A stretch of DNA of 64,000 nt from Thiospirillum jenense (GCF_014145225.1 NZ_JABVCQ010000008.1:1-64000), one strand, 5' to 3'. Shown: positions 32,868 through 43,779, numbered from the stretch's first letter. Notes: generated by a model from the sequence alone, not told the origin. Numbers and translations: made by a program.

Positions 32868-34550
32868 ATGACCGAAAGTTTCGCCGAACTCTTTGAACAG
32901 AGTCTGTCCACCACCCAACTCCAGCCCGGGACCCTCATCACCGGTCAAGTCGTCGCCATCACTGCTGATTCCGTCATCATCAATGCTGGCTTGAAATCCG
33001 AAGGCGCCATCCCGCGCAGCCAGTTCATTTCACCCGAAGGCGAATTGGAAGTCGCCGTCGGTGACGAGGTGCTGGTGGCGCTCGATGCCGTCGAAGATGG
33101 CTTTGGCATCACGCGGCTGTCACGCGAAAAAGCCAAACGCTTCGCCGCCTGGGATACGCTCGAAAAAGCCTTTGAAGATGCGCAAACCATCAAGGGTCTC
33201 ATCAATGGCAAGGTCAAGGGCGGGTTCACGGTCGAAATTGGCACCGTGCGCGCCTTCCTGCCCGGCTCATTGGTGGATGTCCGCCCGGTGCGCGACACGG
33301 CGTACCTCGAAGGCAAGGAGTTGGATTTCAAGGTCATCAAACTCGACCGCCGGCGCAACAATGTTGTGGTGTCGCGGCGGGCGGTGGTTGAGGAAGAATA
33401 CAGCGCCGAGCGTGATGCCCTGCTGAACAAGTTGGAAGAGGGTAACGAAGTCAAGGGCGTGGTCAAGAACTTGACCGACTACGGCGCATTCCTCGATTTG
33501 GGCGGTATTGACGGGCTGTTGCACATTACCGACATGGCGTGGCGGCGGGTGAAGCATCCGTCCGAAGTGGTTGAAATTGGTCAGGAAATCCTGGTTAAGG
33601 TGTTGAAATTTGACCGTGATCGCCAGCGCGTGTCACTCGGCCTCAAGCAGATGGGCGAGGATCCGTGGATTAATATTTCGCGGCGTTATCCCGAAAATAC
33701 CCGCGTGTTCGGCAAAGTGACCAACATCGCCGACTACGGCTGTTTTGTTGAAATCGAGGCGGGCGTCGAAGGTTTAGTCCACGTTTCTGAAATGGATTGG
33801 ACAAATAAAAACATCCATCCCAGCAAGGTCGTTTCACTCGGTGACGAGGTCGAGGTGATGGTGCTGGATATTGATGAAGAGCGCCGCCGTATTTCACTTG
33901 GCATTAAACAATGTCAATTGAATCCCTGGGAAGAATTCTCCGCCACGCATAAAAAGGGCGATCACGTCAGCGGGCAAATTAAATCCATTACCGATTTCGG
34001 CATCTTCATTGGGCTGGACGGCGGCATTGATGGGTTGGTGCATTTATCCGACATTTCGTGGGAAGACAACGGCGAAGAGGCACTCAAGCGCTACAAAAAG
34101 GGCGATCTGCTTGAAACAGTGGTGCTGTCGGTTGATCCCGAGCGCGAGCGGATTTCGTTGGGCGTCAAGCAGTTAGACAAGGATCCCTTCTCCAGTTTCG
34201 TTGCCCAGCATGAAAAGGGCAGCATCGTGCATGGCGTGGTCAGCGAATTAGATGCCAAGGGCGCGACCTTGACCCTAGCCGAGGGCGTGGAGGGCTATTT
34301 GCGGGCGTCAGAAATTTCGCGTGATCGAATTGAAGATGCGCGGGCGGTATTGCACCTCGGTGAAGAAATCGAAGCCAAGTTTATTGGCGTTGATCGGAAA
34401 AATCGCACCATTTCGCTGTCAATTAAAGCTAAAGACGCGGCGGATGAACAGGCGGCCATCAAGGGTTATTCCACTGATGCGCAGACTGGCACCGCGACGT
34501 TGGGCGATATTCTCAAACAACAAATGGAAGATGCGCAGCGGGATGTTTAA
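32868..34550 (+). CDS. rpsA: 30S ribosomal protein S1
   Basis: 560 residues with six S1 RNA-binding repeats; the canonical start [13 protein letters not shown] and repeats such as [26 protein letters not shown] and [28 protein letters not shown] are clear. It brings mRNA to the ribosome. The position between cmk and ihfB is conserved in gammaproteobacteria. Confidence 0.97.
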   Translation: MTESFAELFEQSLSTTQLQPGTLITGQVVAITADSVIINAGLKSEGAIPRSQFISPEGELEVAVGDEVLVALDAVEDGFGITRLSREKAKRFAAWDTLEKAFEDAQTIKGLINGKVKGGFTVEIGTVRAFLPGSLVDVRPVRDTAYLEGKELDFKVIKLDRRRNNVVVSRRAVVEEEYSAERDALLNKLEEGNEVKGVVKNLTDYGAFLDLGGIDGLLHITDMAWRRVKHPSEVVEIGQEILVKVLKFDRDRQRVSLGLKQMGEDPWINISRRYPENTRVFGKVTNIADYGCFVEIEAGVEGLVHVSEMDWTNKNIHPSKVVSLGDEVEVMVLDIDEERRRISLGIKQCQLNPWEEFSATHKKGDHVSGQIKSITDFGIFIGLDGGIDGLVHLSDISWEDNGEEALKRYKKGDLLETVVLSVDPERERISLGVKQLDKDPFSSFVAQHEKGSIVHGVVSELDAKGATLTLAEGVEGYLRASEISRDRIEDARAVLHLGEEIEAKFIGVDRKNRTISLSIKAKDAADEQAAIKGYSTDAQTGTATLGDILKQQMEDAQRDV

Positions 34551-34654
34551 TTCCTGACGTATTGGTCAGTGCGGGTTGATGTCAAGTGCGAATGAGTCAT
34601 CAACCCGCCAACTAGGTTTAATTGTTTTCAGTTGCAAATCAACGGGCTTTCGCA

Positions 34655-34969
34655 ATGATGAAATCTGAATTGATTGAGACGCTGGCGGTGGAACAAAACC
34701 ACCTCGCGCACAAGGATGTGGAACTAGCGATCCGTTGTATTCTTGAACAGATGAGTCAAGCGCTGGCATCTGGTGAGCGGATTGAAATACGCGGATTTGG
34801 CAGTTTTTCATTACATTACCGTCCGCCGCGCACCGGTCGTAATCCGCGCACGGGCGATATTGTGACGTTGGCGGGTAAATATGTGCCGCATTTCAAACCT
34901 GGTAAAGAATTGCGTGATCGGGTTAATCGTCATTACGCCACTGACTCAGAATTGCCGCCGTCAGAATAG
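34655..34969 (+). CDS. ihfB: Integration host factor subunit beta
   Basis: A 105-residue DNA-bending protein (from the ATG at 34655 or 34658). [29 protein letters not shown] is the HU/IHF beta-arm, and [15 protein letters not shown] the C-terminal helix. It pairs with IhfA. IHF also assists spacer integration in some CRISPR systems, though this has been shown for type I rather than III. The rpsA-ihfB order is typical. Confidence 0.94.
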   Translation: MMKSELIETLAVEQNHLAHKDVELAIRCILEQMSQALASGERIEIRGFGSFSLHYRPPRTGRNPRTGDIVTLAGKYVPHFKPGKELRDRVNRHYATDSELPPSE

Positions 34970-35085
34970 CCGCGTTAATTGCCAAACGTCTATTCACTGT
35001 TTTATTCGTTCTATTCGCCAACCCACCGTATTCAATCATTCCCAAAACGCTGTTTCCATTGCCGTTTTTCTAAGGATTTGTCACC

Positions 35086-36213
35086 GTGCATCGTATCACT
35101 GTCGTTGGCTCTGGCTTCGCTGCTTTGACCGCCTTGCGGACACTGCGGCAAGCCTCCGCAGACCTTGAATTAACCTTAGTCAGCCCAACCGCCGAGTTTG
35201 TCTATTTGCCGGGATTGATTTGGATTCCGTCCGGGCTAAGAACCGGTGATGATTTGCGTATTGATTTACGCCCATTTTTTGAACGGCTGCGTATTCGCCA
35301 CATTGCCGCCAGCGCCACTGGGTTACGCGACAATGGGCGCGTGTTAGATACCACGCTCGGGCCGGTGCGAAATGATGCGTTATTCATTGCCAGCGGCGGG
35401 CGTTTTATTAAAAAACTGCCGGGGATTGAACACGCCATTACCCCGTGTGAAGGCATTGCTTCCGCCGAAGCCATTCGTGATCGTTTAAAAACCATGAACG
35501 GCGGCACGGTGGCAATGGGATTTGCCGGTAATCCGAATGAACCAGCGGCCATGCGCGGCGGGCCGATTTTCGAGTTTTTATTCGGATTAGACCAACAATT
35601 ACGCGCTGAAAAACGCCGCGATCAATTCCGCCTCGTCTTTTTCACTCCAGCGGAACGCCCGGGTAATCGGCTGGGGCCAAAAGCCGTTGGTTTATTATTA
35701 GCCGAAATGACGCGCTTGGGAATTGATGCGCATGTCGGGCATAAGTTAAAAGGATTTACGCCCACTGCGATATTAACTGAGAATGGCGATGTGCCGGCCG
35801 ATTTAATTATTTTCATGCCCGGATTAACGGGAAATGCGTGGTTCGATCAAACCGAATTACCGCGCTCGCCGGGCGGGTTATTACAAGCTGACCAGTACGG
35901 TCGCGTGGTGGGATGTGAGCGCATTTATGTTGCCGGTGATGCGGGTAGTTTCCCCGGACCCGATTGGATGCCGCGTCAAGCGCACATGGCGGATTTGCAA
36001 GCGCAAGCGGCGGCGCATAATTTATTGGCTGAATTAGATCATCAAGCGCCGAATAAAACTTTCCGCGTGGAATTATTGTGCATTGTGGATGCTAACGATC
36101 ACGGCTTTTTAATTGCGCGCAATGAACGTCACAATGTGGTGCTGCCATCATCCCGCGCTTTTCATTGGCTCAAACGCTTTTATGAGTGGAATTATCTGCG
36201 CCAATATCGCTAA
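35086..36213 (+). CDS. FAD-dependent oxidoreductase, sulfide:quinone oxidoreductase-like
   Basis: GTG start with AAGGA nine bases upstream; 375 residues. ITVVGSGFAALTALRTL is the FAD-binding dinucleotide fold, and ERIYVAGDAGSF the second FAD contact. Overall order and the C-terminal CIVDANDHGFL followed by FHWLKRFYEWNYL resemble SQR/flavocytochrome c sulfide dehydrogenase relatives. Three cysteines exist (in ITPCEG, VVGCER, ELLCIV); whether they match the SQR catalytic set needs alignment. It might equally be a type II NADH dehydrogenase relative. Likely membrane-associated via the C-terminal amphipathic helix. Confidence 0.7.
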   Translation: MHRITVVGSGFAALTALRTLRQASADLELTLVSPTAEFVYLPGLIWIPSGLRTGDDLRIDLRPFFERLRIRHIAASATGLRDNGRVLDTTLGPVRNDALFIASGGRFIKKLPGIEHAITPCEGIASAEAIRDRLKTMNGGTVAMGFAGNPNEPAAMRGGPIFEFLFGLDQQLRAEKRRDQFRLVFFTPAERPGNRLGPKAVGLLLAEMTRLGIDAHVGHKLKGFTPTAILTENGDVPADLIIFMPGLTGNAWFDQTELPRSPGGLLQADQYGRVVGCERIYVAGDAGSFPGPDWMPRQAHMADLQAQAAAHNLLAELDHQAPNKTFRVELLCIVDANDHGFLIARNERHNVVLPSSRAFHWLKRFYEWNYLRQYR

Positions 36214-36267
36214 TCAATTCAGCCGCTGGGGTTGTGACTAACCAGCGGTTTACTCATCAATTCAACA

Positions 36268-36301
36268 CCGCTGTCGTGATTCACACTGGCAGCGGTTTTT
36301 T
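36268..36301 (+). terminator. Intrinsic terminator after the SQR-like gene
   Basis: ccgctgtc / ggcagcgg stem (one G-T pair) followed by at least six T residues. A weaker hairpin with ccgctgg / ccagcgg arms precedes it (36224-36247). Confidence 0.75.
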
Positions 36302-36709
36302 TATTGGCAATTAATAGGGTGAACTGGTAGTTGTCGCGTTCCGTGAGATTACACGCTTATTAAAATAATCTGGGCAAGTTTATTGCCAGTGATGATAACG
36401 CTTGAAAGAATTGCGCACCGTGTTCATTAACACCGTCGCCGCGAGTTACGCGGTCATTCAGCCTGTTGCGTCACTGCGCTGAAGTCAGGTCTTGCAGCAG
36501 GTGCAGTTACCGAAGACGTGTCTGCAAATTGCCCCGCAATGACACAGATTTTCTCATTACCGAGTGTTCTTGTCCTGATTATGCTGTGCCGTGCAAACAC
36601 ATATAAACAGGTGCGGAAGAATAATTAATACCGGCCGAATTAGCGGCAACAATTTTGAATACACTTGCGGGATAGTTTAAATTAAACAACAGCACTAAAC
36701 TATCTATTG
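36302..36709. other. Intergenic stretch with no recognised gene
   Basis: About 400 bp between convergent genes. I find no open frame with a plausible start and no transfer RNA or CRISPR-like pattern. Some stretches have codon-like composition on the minus strand near 36400-36600 but with frequent stops, so a fully decayed gene is possible. Confidence 0.4.
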
Positions 36710-36736
36710 ATCGTTCCCACACTCCAGCGTGGGAAT
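36710..36736. repeat. Dispersed palindromic repeat, copy 3
   Basis: cgttcccacactccagcgtgggaatg, close to the common form of this element, just past the end of the Argonaute gene. Confidence 0.75.
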
Positions 36737-36780
36737 GTCGACAATCAATCAGTTATAATCTGAACTGAGTCACTCCTGAT

Positions 36781-38895
36781 TCATAACCAAAACGGAATGT
36801 TGCCATCCAATTTATTCGGGCGCAACCCTTTCAACACCATTGAAGAAATACGATCAGCATAATAGGTTGTGACTGGCAAACGTGGTGGGCGCTCTGAGCC
36901 ATAATGCAATAGCGTGAGGGTTAATACTGAATGCAATGCTTTTGCCAGCGGCAATGATGAATCAGTGCGTATGCGTAATGGTTGCGGCGTTGCTTGAAAT
37001 TTGTCGGGAATGTCTGATGAAATAAGAAATGCCTCAGTGTCACTCAACGTCAAAATACTCCCTTTCGGTGCTTTAACAATCTCTTTTTCTTTCACACCGT
37101 ACAGTCGCGGATTGCCATCTTTAATAATTTCTACAAAATAAAACGTCGCGCCGATTTCACGACTCCATCGTAATAAATTGCGCTGTTCTTTTTCGTATAA
37201 CCGACCATCGCGGTGAATAATCACTCGCTTGCCGGCGAAATCGGCAACAGGAAACATATCCTGCAAAACCGGCATTGGAATGATTTCACCTTCCAACATG
37301 GAATTACGAATGCTGTAGCGCAATAATTCGCCAGTATTCAAATACACTCTGGCGCTGGCTGCGACATTGATCGTCCCCGCCCGCATTTGTTTAGGACGAC
37401 GGGCAACATCCAAGCCGACAATTAAATCGGCGTAATCAATTGGATTTGCTAATACATACGGAATGGTGCCGGTTTTTGCCAAAATGCCCAGCACAACATT
37501 ATTCAGCACATATTCATTATCCAAGTTTTTCGGTTGCAAAACTTGACTGTATAAACCCTGGTCTAATGTCAGATGTTTGAAATGATCGTATAGTGTCCAT
37601 TGTTCTTCATCACTCGTATTATACGGTTTTGCAATAATGCCTAAAATTAAGTCTGGTATTTTACCCGCTAAATCATTAATCGCAATTTCTAATGCAGCGC
37701 GTGACGGTTCTACAATATTTTTAGGGCCACCTGTTAATATGAGTTTATAGCCTAGACCATCTTCTCCGAGCAGAGAACGCAATTGTTCCCGCAGACCTTT
37801 TAATGACACATTGGGTACGGTATTCACAATCGCTAACCGGATTGTTTTATCTTTTGCTGGTTTATACGCCCCAAATTGCCGAATTGAATCAAATGCTTTA
37901 CCAAACGAAGCGCTTTTGTGATTACCAAAGAGGAGTTGCGGCGTATAACCAATATCTGTTGCATTGAGAAACACACTGGAATTATTTCCTCTGCCGACTC
38001 CGTAAGCCCCACCAATGATCCCAATTTTTTGAATCAGTTGCACAACTGCTTTAATACACTCCGCTCTTTTTTTGGGTGGAATTTGCAATCTTTCACTCAC
38101 ATTAAAAGTGCCGTGATCTTTATTACGAATATTAATACCGAGCGCACTAATCACATAATCATATTGACGGTTGAGTTTAACAACTAATTCACTATCGGGC
38201 GCTTCTTCAACGCATTTCTGCATCCTGGGCATTAAGTCAAAACTGAGTAAACGTTCGCGCCGGCCGGGTTCTCCCAATTGACCAACAATACTGGTAATTT
38301 TCATTGGTTTAAAAAACCATTTCGTTTTATCAAAGACACTTAAACCAATTAACTGGTTAATATCTGATAAGGTCGCAGCATGACGTTTGACATCATGTTT
38401 ATATTGCAATTCAGAACTCACGGAAATAGAAATAGCCGGCTGTCCATGCACCACCCAACCGGCATAGTCTGCTTTCAAAATAACGTCGTAGTTTTCTCGC
38501 TTCCGTTTGAATTGATCTAATGCTTTTGTGACGTGCGGGGCAATATCATTGAGGAATGAATGCGCAACAAAATCGGCAATGCCCTGCTGCGATGGTTGTA
38601 AATGCGGCGCCAATGTCATTGCTTCTAATGCCGCCTTGAAACTGTCTATTGGCAATTGCCACAGTTCTTTAATGAATGCGTCAATCTCTGCTTGTTCAAG
38701 CGCAATATCTGCAATCAGCACTTGCCCGTCGTCATCCCAGACAAAATGTTGTTTTTTGAATTGGTTGGTTAAGCGATACGCCAATTGCCAGCCGATTTTT
38801 TTGGTGATTTCACCGCGCACAGTTTGCAATTGATATACGAATAAACGGGGCAACTTGTTCGTATTGACAGGAAATAGTTCAGCAAACAGTGTCAT
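36781..38895 (-). CDS. Long prokaryotic Argonaute with apparently intact Piwi nuclease
   Basis: The ATG at 38895 has GAGG eight bases upstream and gives 704 residues, long enough for N, PAZ, MID and Piwi domains. The MID pocket shows Y436, K440, Q451 and K474 (YDHFK, then LYSQV, then LAKTG), the YK-Q-K set that binds a guide 5' end. The Piwi domain has D496 (VGLDVARRP), an acidic loop with E535/E537 as glutamate finger candidates, D563 (IIHRDGRL) and D681 (YYADRIS), consistent with a DEDD catalytic tetrad. It should cleave guided nucleic acid. No partner nuclease or helicase adjoins it; it is likely monocistronic, 11 kb from the CRISPR locus. Confidence 0.88.
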   Translation of the reverse strand: MTLFAELFPVNTNKLPRLFVYQLQTVRGEITKKIGWQLAYRLTNQFKKQHFVWDDDGQVLIADIALEQAEIDAFIKELWQLPIDSFKAALEAMTLAPHLQPSQQGIADFVAHSFLNDIAPHVTKALDQFKRKRENYDVILKADYAGWVVHGQPAISISVSSELQYKHDVKRHAATLSDINQLIGLSVFDKTKWFFKPMKITSIVGQLGEPGRRERLLSFDLMPRMQKCVEEAPDSELVVKLNRQYDYVISALGINIRNKDHGTFNVSERLQIPPKKRAECIKAVVQLIQKIGIIGGAYGVGRGNNSSVFLNATDIGYTPQLLFGNHKSASFGKAFDSIRQFGAYKPAKDKTIRLAIVNTVPNVSLKGLREQLRSLLGEDGLGYKLILTGGPKNIVEPSRAALEIAINDLAGKIPDLILGIIAKPYNTSDEEQWTLYDHFKHLTLDQGLYSQVLQPKNLDNEYVLNNVVLGILAKTGTIPYVLANPIDYADLIVGLDVARRPKQMRAGTINVAASARVYLNTGELLRYSIRNSMLEGEIIPMPVLQDMFPVADFAGKRVIIHRDGRLYEKEQRNLLRWSREIGATFYFVEIIKDGNPRLYGVKEKEIVKAPKGSILTLSDTEAFLISSDIPDKFQATPQPLRIRTDSSLPLAKALHSVLTLTLLHYGSERPPRLPVTTYYADRISSMVLKGLRPNKLDGNIPFWL

Positions 38896-39063
38896 GCTTT
38901 TATCCTCGTATTGAATGTGATGGCTCAATAGCATTGCGCTCAAACTGCCGCAATTTATAAAACAAGACTGTCTAGTCAAAAAATTATTACAAGTGGCGCG
39001 AGAAATTTTAATTAGGCTGGTCAAGATTGCTCAGGTGCCGGGCATCAATCAATTATTATCGCA

Positions 39064-39095
39064 ATAAAAAAGCCGACCTTATGACAGGTCGGCTT
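39064..39095 (-). terminator. Intrinsic terminator of the OmpA-like gene
   Basis: aagccgacct / aggtcggctt perfect ten-base stem, six-base loop, then a T run on the minus strand. It separates this gene from the Argonaute gene downstream. Confidence 0.9.
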
Positions 39096-39140
39096 AATGA
39101 ACATTCAAAACACCTTCAGAACTAAACTGGTATTAAATCA

Positions 39141-39749
39141 TTAGTCAGCGCGAGACATAATGCGCACCCGCCGTTGTTCAAGCGCATCTGGCGGATAACT
39201 CGGCAACATCTTGCGTTCACCCATGCTTTGCGGTGCAGCGATCTGTTCTTCTGCTAAACCCTGTGCAATCAAATAGTTACGCACAGTCACAGCACGCCGC
39301 ATCCCTAAACGTTCATTATAGGCATCTGATCCCACCGCGTCCGTGTGACCGATCACAGTCAGGTATTCCAGCGTCGTGGTCGCCTTGACATTGGCGATAT
39401 AATCGTCCAAACGCGCCACTTCGTCACGGTTCACGACATCCCGCATTTCGTCCTTATCAAACGCAAAATTCAAGCGCACGGTAAATTCTTCAGGCACTTC
39501 AGCTACTTCGGCCGGCTTTTCCACCCCGCACGGCGGCAAATCGTTCGGGCCATCAGGGTAGGCGCTCTGCCAACATTCGCCGGCGCTATTCACCCACAAC
39601 TGCCCATCCGGCAGGCTGCGGTCGCCAGTGGCATACCAATAACTTTCGTCATGATCAGCGGCGAAAGCGGGCGCAGCGACTAGTGTCAGTGCCAGCGCGG
39701 CGGTCGAAATCAACCCGGCAGCGCGGGTCAGGGAGCGTACATGGAGCAT
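39141..39749 (-). CDS. OmpA-family outer membrane/peptidoglycan-binding protein
   Basis: A 202-residue protein with a signal peptide (hydrophobic LISTAALALTLVAAPAFA, cut before ADHDE) and a C-terminal OmpA-like domain: LNFAFDKDEMRD, LTVIGHTDAVGSDAYNERLGMRRA and EQRRVRIM. The short middle has two cysteines. There is no beta-barrel, so it is a periplasmic peptidoglycan-binding protein rather than a porin. Confidence 0.9.
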   Translation of the reverse strand: MLHVRSLTRAAGLISTAALALTLVAAPAFAADHDESYWYATGDRSLPDGQLWVNSAGECWQSAYPDGPNDLPPCGVEKPAEVAEVPEEFTVRLNFAFDKDEMRDVVNRDEVARLDDYIANVKATTTLEYLTVIGHTDAVGSDAYNERLGMRRAVTVRNYLIAQGLAEEQIAAPQSMGERKMLPSYPPDALEQRRVRIMSRAD

Positions 39750-39977
39750 CAGTGGTTTCCTCTCTGCTTACGTTAAAATGGCGTTGAAAATAGCATCGTC
39801 GTTATTTTAGCTGATAATGCCGACAAAAGTGCAACTTAAATTGCAAGACGCGACAAAATTGCCACCCGGACAGCTTGGCTCGCGGGCAATTTGTACACAA
39901 ACATTTGTTTTTAATCATTTTATTATCATAAACAACACAGCCGTTACTGTCTTAAAAAAACAACAGGTCATCCCGCA

Positions 39978-40859
39978 TTGCACTCCACCACCGCCCTTTT
40001 GCGCGCCGCGCTTTGGATCATCATTGGCGAATGGTTATTTGCCTCAATGGGCGTTGGTGTGCGCATCGTTGCCGCTGAATTATCGAATGAAATGATTGTT
40101 TTTATCCGCAATCTATTCGCATTTTGTTTAGTGCTACCCTGGCTCATGCGCGACAATAACGTCATTCAAACCACCGTATTTAGATTACATGTGATTCGCG
40201 CCGCAACCGGTGTGGCCGCCATGTATTGTTTCTTTTACGCCCTCGCGCATATTAACTTGGCCGAGGCGATGTTATTAAAATTAACCGCGCCCTTATTCAT
40301 TCCAGTCATTGCAATTTTTTGGATGAACGAACGGGTGTCATTATCAGTCTGGCTCGCCGTTGCCCTCGGGTTTATTGGCGTTATGATGATTATCCAACCG
40401 CAAGGATTGGATATATCACCGGTCATTTGGATTGGATTACTCGGCGGCGTTTTTACCGCAGTTGCAATGGTCACAATTCGGCGGTTATCCCGCACTGAAC
40501 CCACCGGCCGCATTCTGTTTTATTTCACTTTATTATCCACCATTGTCTCTATCCTACCCATGTTGTGGAGTTGGCAAACCCCCTCATTCATTGCGTGGCT
40601 TTGGTTATTAATGATTGCCATTTTCGCCACCCTCGGGCAATGGGCGCTGACTACTGGATTAACACTCGCGCCCGCCTCACAAATCGGCGTTTTTAATTAT
40701 TTTTCAATCATCTTTGCCGGTGGTTATGGCTGGTTATTATGGCAAGAACCACTCACCTGGCATTTATTAACTGGCGCCGCGTTAATTAGCATTGCCGGCG
40801 TATTAACCAGCCGCCGCGATAAACGCGACACACTCACCGCCAATCCCGTCGTGGATTAA
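39978..40859 (+). CDS. EamA-family (DMT) transporter
   Basis: About ten hydrophobic helices in 293 residues; two EamA repeats with the typical FIRNLFAFCLVLPWL and FNYFSIIFAGGYGWLLWQEPL segments. It starts at a TTG with AGG about ten bases upstream. Members export amino acids or other metabolites; the substrate cannot be inferred. Confidence 0.85.
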   Translation: MHSTTALLRAALWIIIGEWLFASMGVGVRIVAAELSNEMIVFIRNLFAFCLVLPWLMRDNNVIQTTVFRLHVIRAATGVAAMYCFFYALAHINLAEAMLLKLTAPLFIPVIAIFWMNERVSLSVWLAVALGFIGVMMIIQPQGLDISPVIWIGLLGGVFTAVAMVTIRRLSRTEPTGRILFYFTLLSTIVSILPMLWSWQTPSFIAWLWLLMIAIFATLGQWALTTGLTLAPASQIGVFNYFSIIFAGGYGWLLWQEPLTWHLLTGAALISIAGVLTSRRDKRDTLTANPVVD

Positions 40860-40875
40860 TTGGATTTAATCCAGT

Positions 40876-41250
40876 TTAATCGCTCGTGGCGTCATACTCA
40901 CCCGCCCGCCGCGCATCGCCCTTGACCCGCTCAATCGGATAGCGTTGCGCGTTAATTGCCATTTTTTCATTCGCAGCCGCGATTAAATCAATGTCCAACC
41001 GCTCGCCCAACCGAATAAGATAAATCAAAATATCGGCCAATTCATGCGCAACTGCTTGCCGTTGTTTATCCGTTAATTGCGCACTTTGCGCCTCGGTCAA
41101 CCATTGAAACTGTTCCAATAATTCGCCCGCTTCACCGGCCAGCGCCATTGCCAAGTTTTTCGGTGAATGGAATTGCTCCCAATCGCGGTCGCGGGCAAAT
41201 TGCAATAAACGTGCATTTAAGTGTGCAAGTGAATCTGGTGGTGTGGTCAT
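40876..41250 (-). CDS. MazG-like nucleotide pyrophosphohydrolase
   Basis: From the ATG at 41250 it has 124 residues. NLAMALAGEAGELLEQFQWL and ELADILIYLIRLGERLDIDL carry the EExxE/ExxD metal-binding helices of the MazG/dCTPase (RS21-C6) fold. It hydrolyses non-canonical or excess nucleoside triphosphates. It starts seven bases after argH. Confidence 0.88.
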   Translation of the reverse strand: MTTPPDSLAHLNARLLQFARDRDWEQFHSPKNLAMALAGEAGELLEQFQWLTEAQSAQLTDKQRQAVAHELADILIYLIRLGERLDIDLIAAANEKMAINAQRYPIERVKGDARRAGEYDATSD

Positions 41251-41257
41251 TTCAGTA

Positions 41258-42688
41258 TCAATCCAATGTTTGCCAACGCAGTGTTTTAGTTTTTGCTCGT
41301 GCAATTGCCGCCCGCACCTGCTGCGGTGCCGTGCCGCCTAAATGATTGCGCGCCGCAACCGATCCCTCTAATGTTAATACAGCGAATACATCGGCGTTAA
41401 TCAGCGGTGAAAAGGTCTGCAATTCTGCTAATGATAACGCGGCAAGATCGCGCTGTTCACGAATCGCATAAGCGACTGTTTTACCAACAATTTCATGCGC
41501 ATCACGAAATGGAAGCCCTTGACGCACGAGATAATCGGCCAAATCAGTCGCGGTTGAAAACCCCTGTAACGCAGCAGCGCGCATTCGTTCCGTGCGGCAG
41601 TGAATAGCGCCAATTAAATCATTAAACACCCGCAATACCGCCCGCACCGTGTCCACCGTATCGAATAACGGTTCCTTGTCTTCTTGATTATCTTTATTAT
41701 ACGCCAGCGGCTGACTTTTCATTAACGTTAATAGCGCCATCAAATGCCCAAACACCCGTCCGCTTTTGCCGCGTATTAATTCGGGCACGTCGGGATTTTT
41801 TTTCTGCGGCATAATAGAAGAGCCAGTGCAAAACGCATCCGCTAATTCAATAAATCCGAATTGCGCAGATGACCACAGAATTAACTCTTCTGAACAGCGC
41901 GACAGGTGCATCATTAAAATAGCCGCAAATGCGCAGAACTCAATGGCAAAATCTCGATCTGACACGGCATCTAATGAATTATCGGCCGGCTGGTCAAATC
42001 CCAATAACGCGGCTGTATAATGGCGATCAATTGGATAACTGGTGCCAGCTAATGCGGCCGCGCCCAATGGCATCGTATTCATCCGCCGCCGACAATCGAA
42101 TAAACGCTCACTATCGCGGTCGAGCATCGCATACCACGCCATTAAATGATGACCAAAAGTAATGGGTTGCGCGACCTGTAAATGCGTAAAACCCGGCATA
42201 ATGGTATCGGCTTCTTGTTCCGCCCGTGTTAATAACGTCAATTGCAAGTTTTCAATTGCCGTACCAATGGCGTCTATTTCATCACGCAACCATAATCGCA
42301 CATCAGTTGCCACTTGATCATTGCGCGAGCGCCCGGTATGCAAACGTTTACCGGCATCACCAATCTCAGCAGTTAATGCCGCTTCAATATTCATGTGGAC
42401 ATCTTCTAATGCAATTGACCATTCAAAGCTGCCGTTTTTTATTTGCGTTGCAATGCGTTCTAATCCCGCGATGATTGCGGCACATTCATTCGGATCAATA
42501 ATGCCTTGCTGACTTAACATCCGCGCATGAGCAATAGAACCGGTAATATCATGCAGCGCTAATCGCTGGTCAAATTCAATAGATGCAGTGAAGGCTTCGA
42601 CAAACGCATCGGTCGGTTGGTCAAACCGTCCTGACCAAAGTTTATTCGGTACGTTGGATTGTTTTATCATGGTATTTTGTGTCATCAT
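41258..42688 (-). CDS. argH: Argininosuccinate lyase
   Basis: 476 residues; [18 protein letters not shown] start, [37 protein letters not shown], and the signature [20 protein letters not shown]. Last step of arginine synthesis. It is divergent from the algZ-like kinase gene, as in pseudomonads. Confidence 0.96.
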   Translation of the reverse strand: MMTQNTMIKQSNVPNKLWSGRFDQPTDAFVEAFTASIEFDQRLALHDITGSIAHARMLSQQGIIDPNECAAIIAGLERIATQIKNGSFEWSIALEDVHMNIEAALTAEIGDAGKRLHTGRSRNDQVATDVRLWLRDEIDAIGTAIENLQLTLLTRAEQEADTIMPGFTHLQVAQPITFGHHLMAWYAMLDRDSERLFDCRRRMNTMPLGAAALAGTSYPIDRHYTAALLGFDQPADNSLDAVSDRDFAIEFCAFAAILMMHLSRCSEELILWSSAQFGFIELADAFCTGSSIMPQKKNPDVPELIRGKSGRVFGHLMALLTLMKSQPLAYNKDNQEDKEPLFDTVDTVRAVLRVFNDLIGAIHCRTERMRAAALQGFSTATDLADYLVRQGLPFRDAHEIVGKTVAYAIREQRDLAALSLAELQTFSPLINADVFAVLTLEGSVAARNHLGGTAPQQVRAAIARAKTKTLRWQTLD

Positions 42689-42720
42689 TATTCAAGTTAA
42701 ATTAAACAGTAGCGCCGCCC

Positions 42721-43776
42721 ATGCAATTGACAAAACGTGACGAGTTATTACCCGATTTTTGCAGTGTGCCAATGGTACTCGGCGTGGTGGTGTACGGTGA
42801 ACTATTGGCTATTTTACTCACATTAGCCTCGCCAATGCCACTTAATTCGTTTTGGTTACGGCTGGGGCCGCTGTCAGTCTTTGCGCAATTGAGTATTTTA
42901 ACTAATGCGGCGCTGCTGTGTGTTATTCGCCCGCATTTAGTCGCATTAAATCCGCGCCTCGCCGCTATTCTCGCCTGGGCATTAATTCCAATAACAACGG
43001 CGGCGGTGTTATTTACCATGTTCATTGGCTTACCCGCCGACATTGCCGCCGATTTATTACCGCATGATGGCATGGTGGGTTTATTGATTCGCAGTATTGG
43101 TATTGCCGCAATTGTCGGGTTAGTATTGCTGCGGTATCTGTATTTGCATCAACAATGGCGGCAGCAGGTGGAAATGACCGCCAATACGCGCTTCAAATTA
43201 TTACAGGCGCGCATCCGTCCGCATTTCTTATTTAACAGCATGAATACCATTGCGAATCTCACCCGCACTGATCCACAATTAGCCGAGGAAATTGTCGAAG
43301 ATTTAGCTGATTTATTTCGTGCCGCTATTGCCACCGAACGCGAATTAACCACGCTGGCTGAGGAATTAGATTTAGTGCGGCGTTATTTGCATATTGAACA
43401 GCAGCGGTTGGGTGAGCGCTTGCAAGTGATTTGGGCAATAGATGAATTACCCGAGGCGTTGATGACGCAAATCTCATTGCCGTTATTAACTTTGCAGCCG
43501 CTGGTGGAGAATGCAGTGTATCATGGTATTCAACCGAGCGTCGCGCCGGGGTTTATTCGCATTGCGGGCAAGTATCAACGCGGGCGGTTGCAATTAATCA
43601 TTACGAATAGTTTGCCAAGTGAACCGCCTATGTCATCATTACGCGGGCATCAGGTTGCATTAGAGAATGTCCGTCAGCGATTAGCTGCGCATTTACCCGG
43701 GCGGGCGACGCTGAATTGCAGTCGTGATGTATTGCAGTATCAAGTTTGTTTAACGATTACAATAGAGAGTATTTAA
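42721..43776 (+). CDS. algZ: LytS/AlgZ-type sensor histidine kinase
   Basis: Four hydrophobic helices in the first 145 residues, then QARIRPHFLFNSMNTIANL, the His_kinase phosphorylation motif, and LPLLTLQPLVENAVYHGI, the N-box. The glycine-rich lid is degenerate, as is usual for AlgZ. 351 residues. The response regulator follows after a small unrelated gene; argH precedes and hemC follows, the Pseudomonas order. Confidence 0.88.
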   Translation: MQLTKRDELLPDFCSVPMVLGVVVYGELLAILLTLASPMPLNSFWLRLGPLSVFAQLSILTNAALLCVIRPHLVALNPRLAAILAWALIPITTAAVLFTMFIGLPADIAADLLPHDGMVGLLIRSIGIAAIVGLVLLRYLYLHQQWRQQVEMTANTRFKLLQARIRPHFLFNSMNTIANLTRTDPQLAEEIVEDLADLFRAAIATERELTTLAEELDLVRRYLHIEQQRLGERLQVIWAIDELPEALMTQISLPLLTLQPLVENAVYHGIQPSVAPGFIRIAGKYQRGRLQLIITNSLPSEPPMSSLRGHQVALENVRQRLAAHLPGRATLNCSRDVLQYQVCLTITIESI

Positions 43777-43779
43777 TTG

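Noticed and set aside
34655-34969. Special link between ihfB and CRISPR adaptation
   Set aside because: The gene is in its ordinary place after rpsA, and IHF dependence is not established for type III systems.
36302-36709. A structured RNA gene in the gap before the Argonaute gene
   Set aside because: Only the terminator and the dispersed palindrome are convincing; no conserved RNA motif could be recognised.
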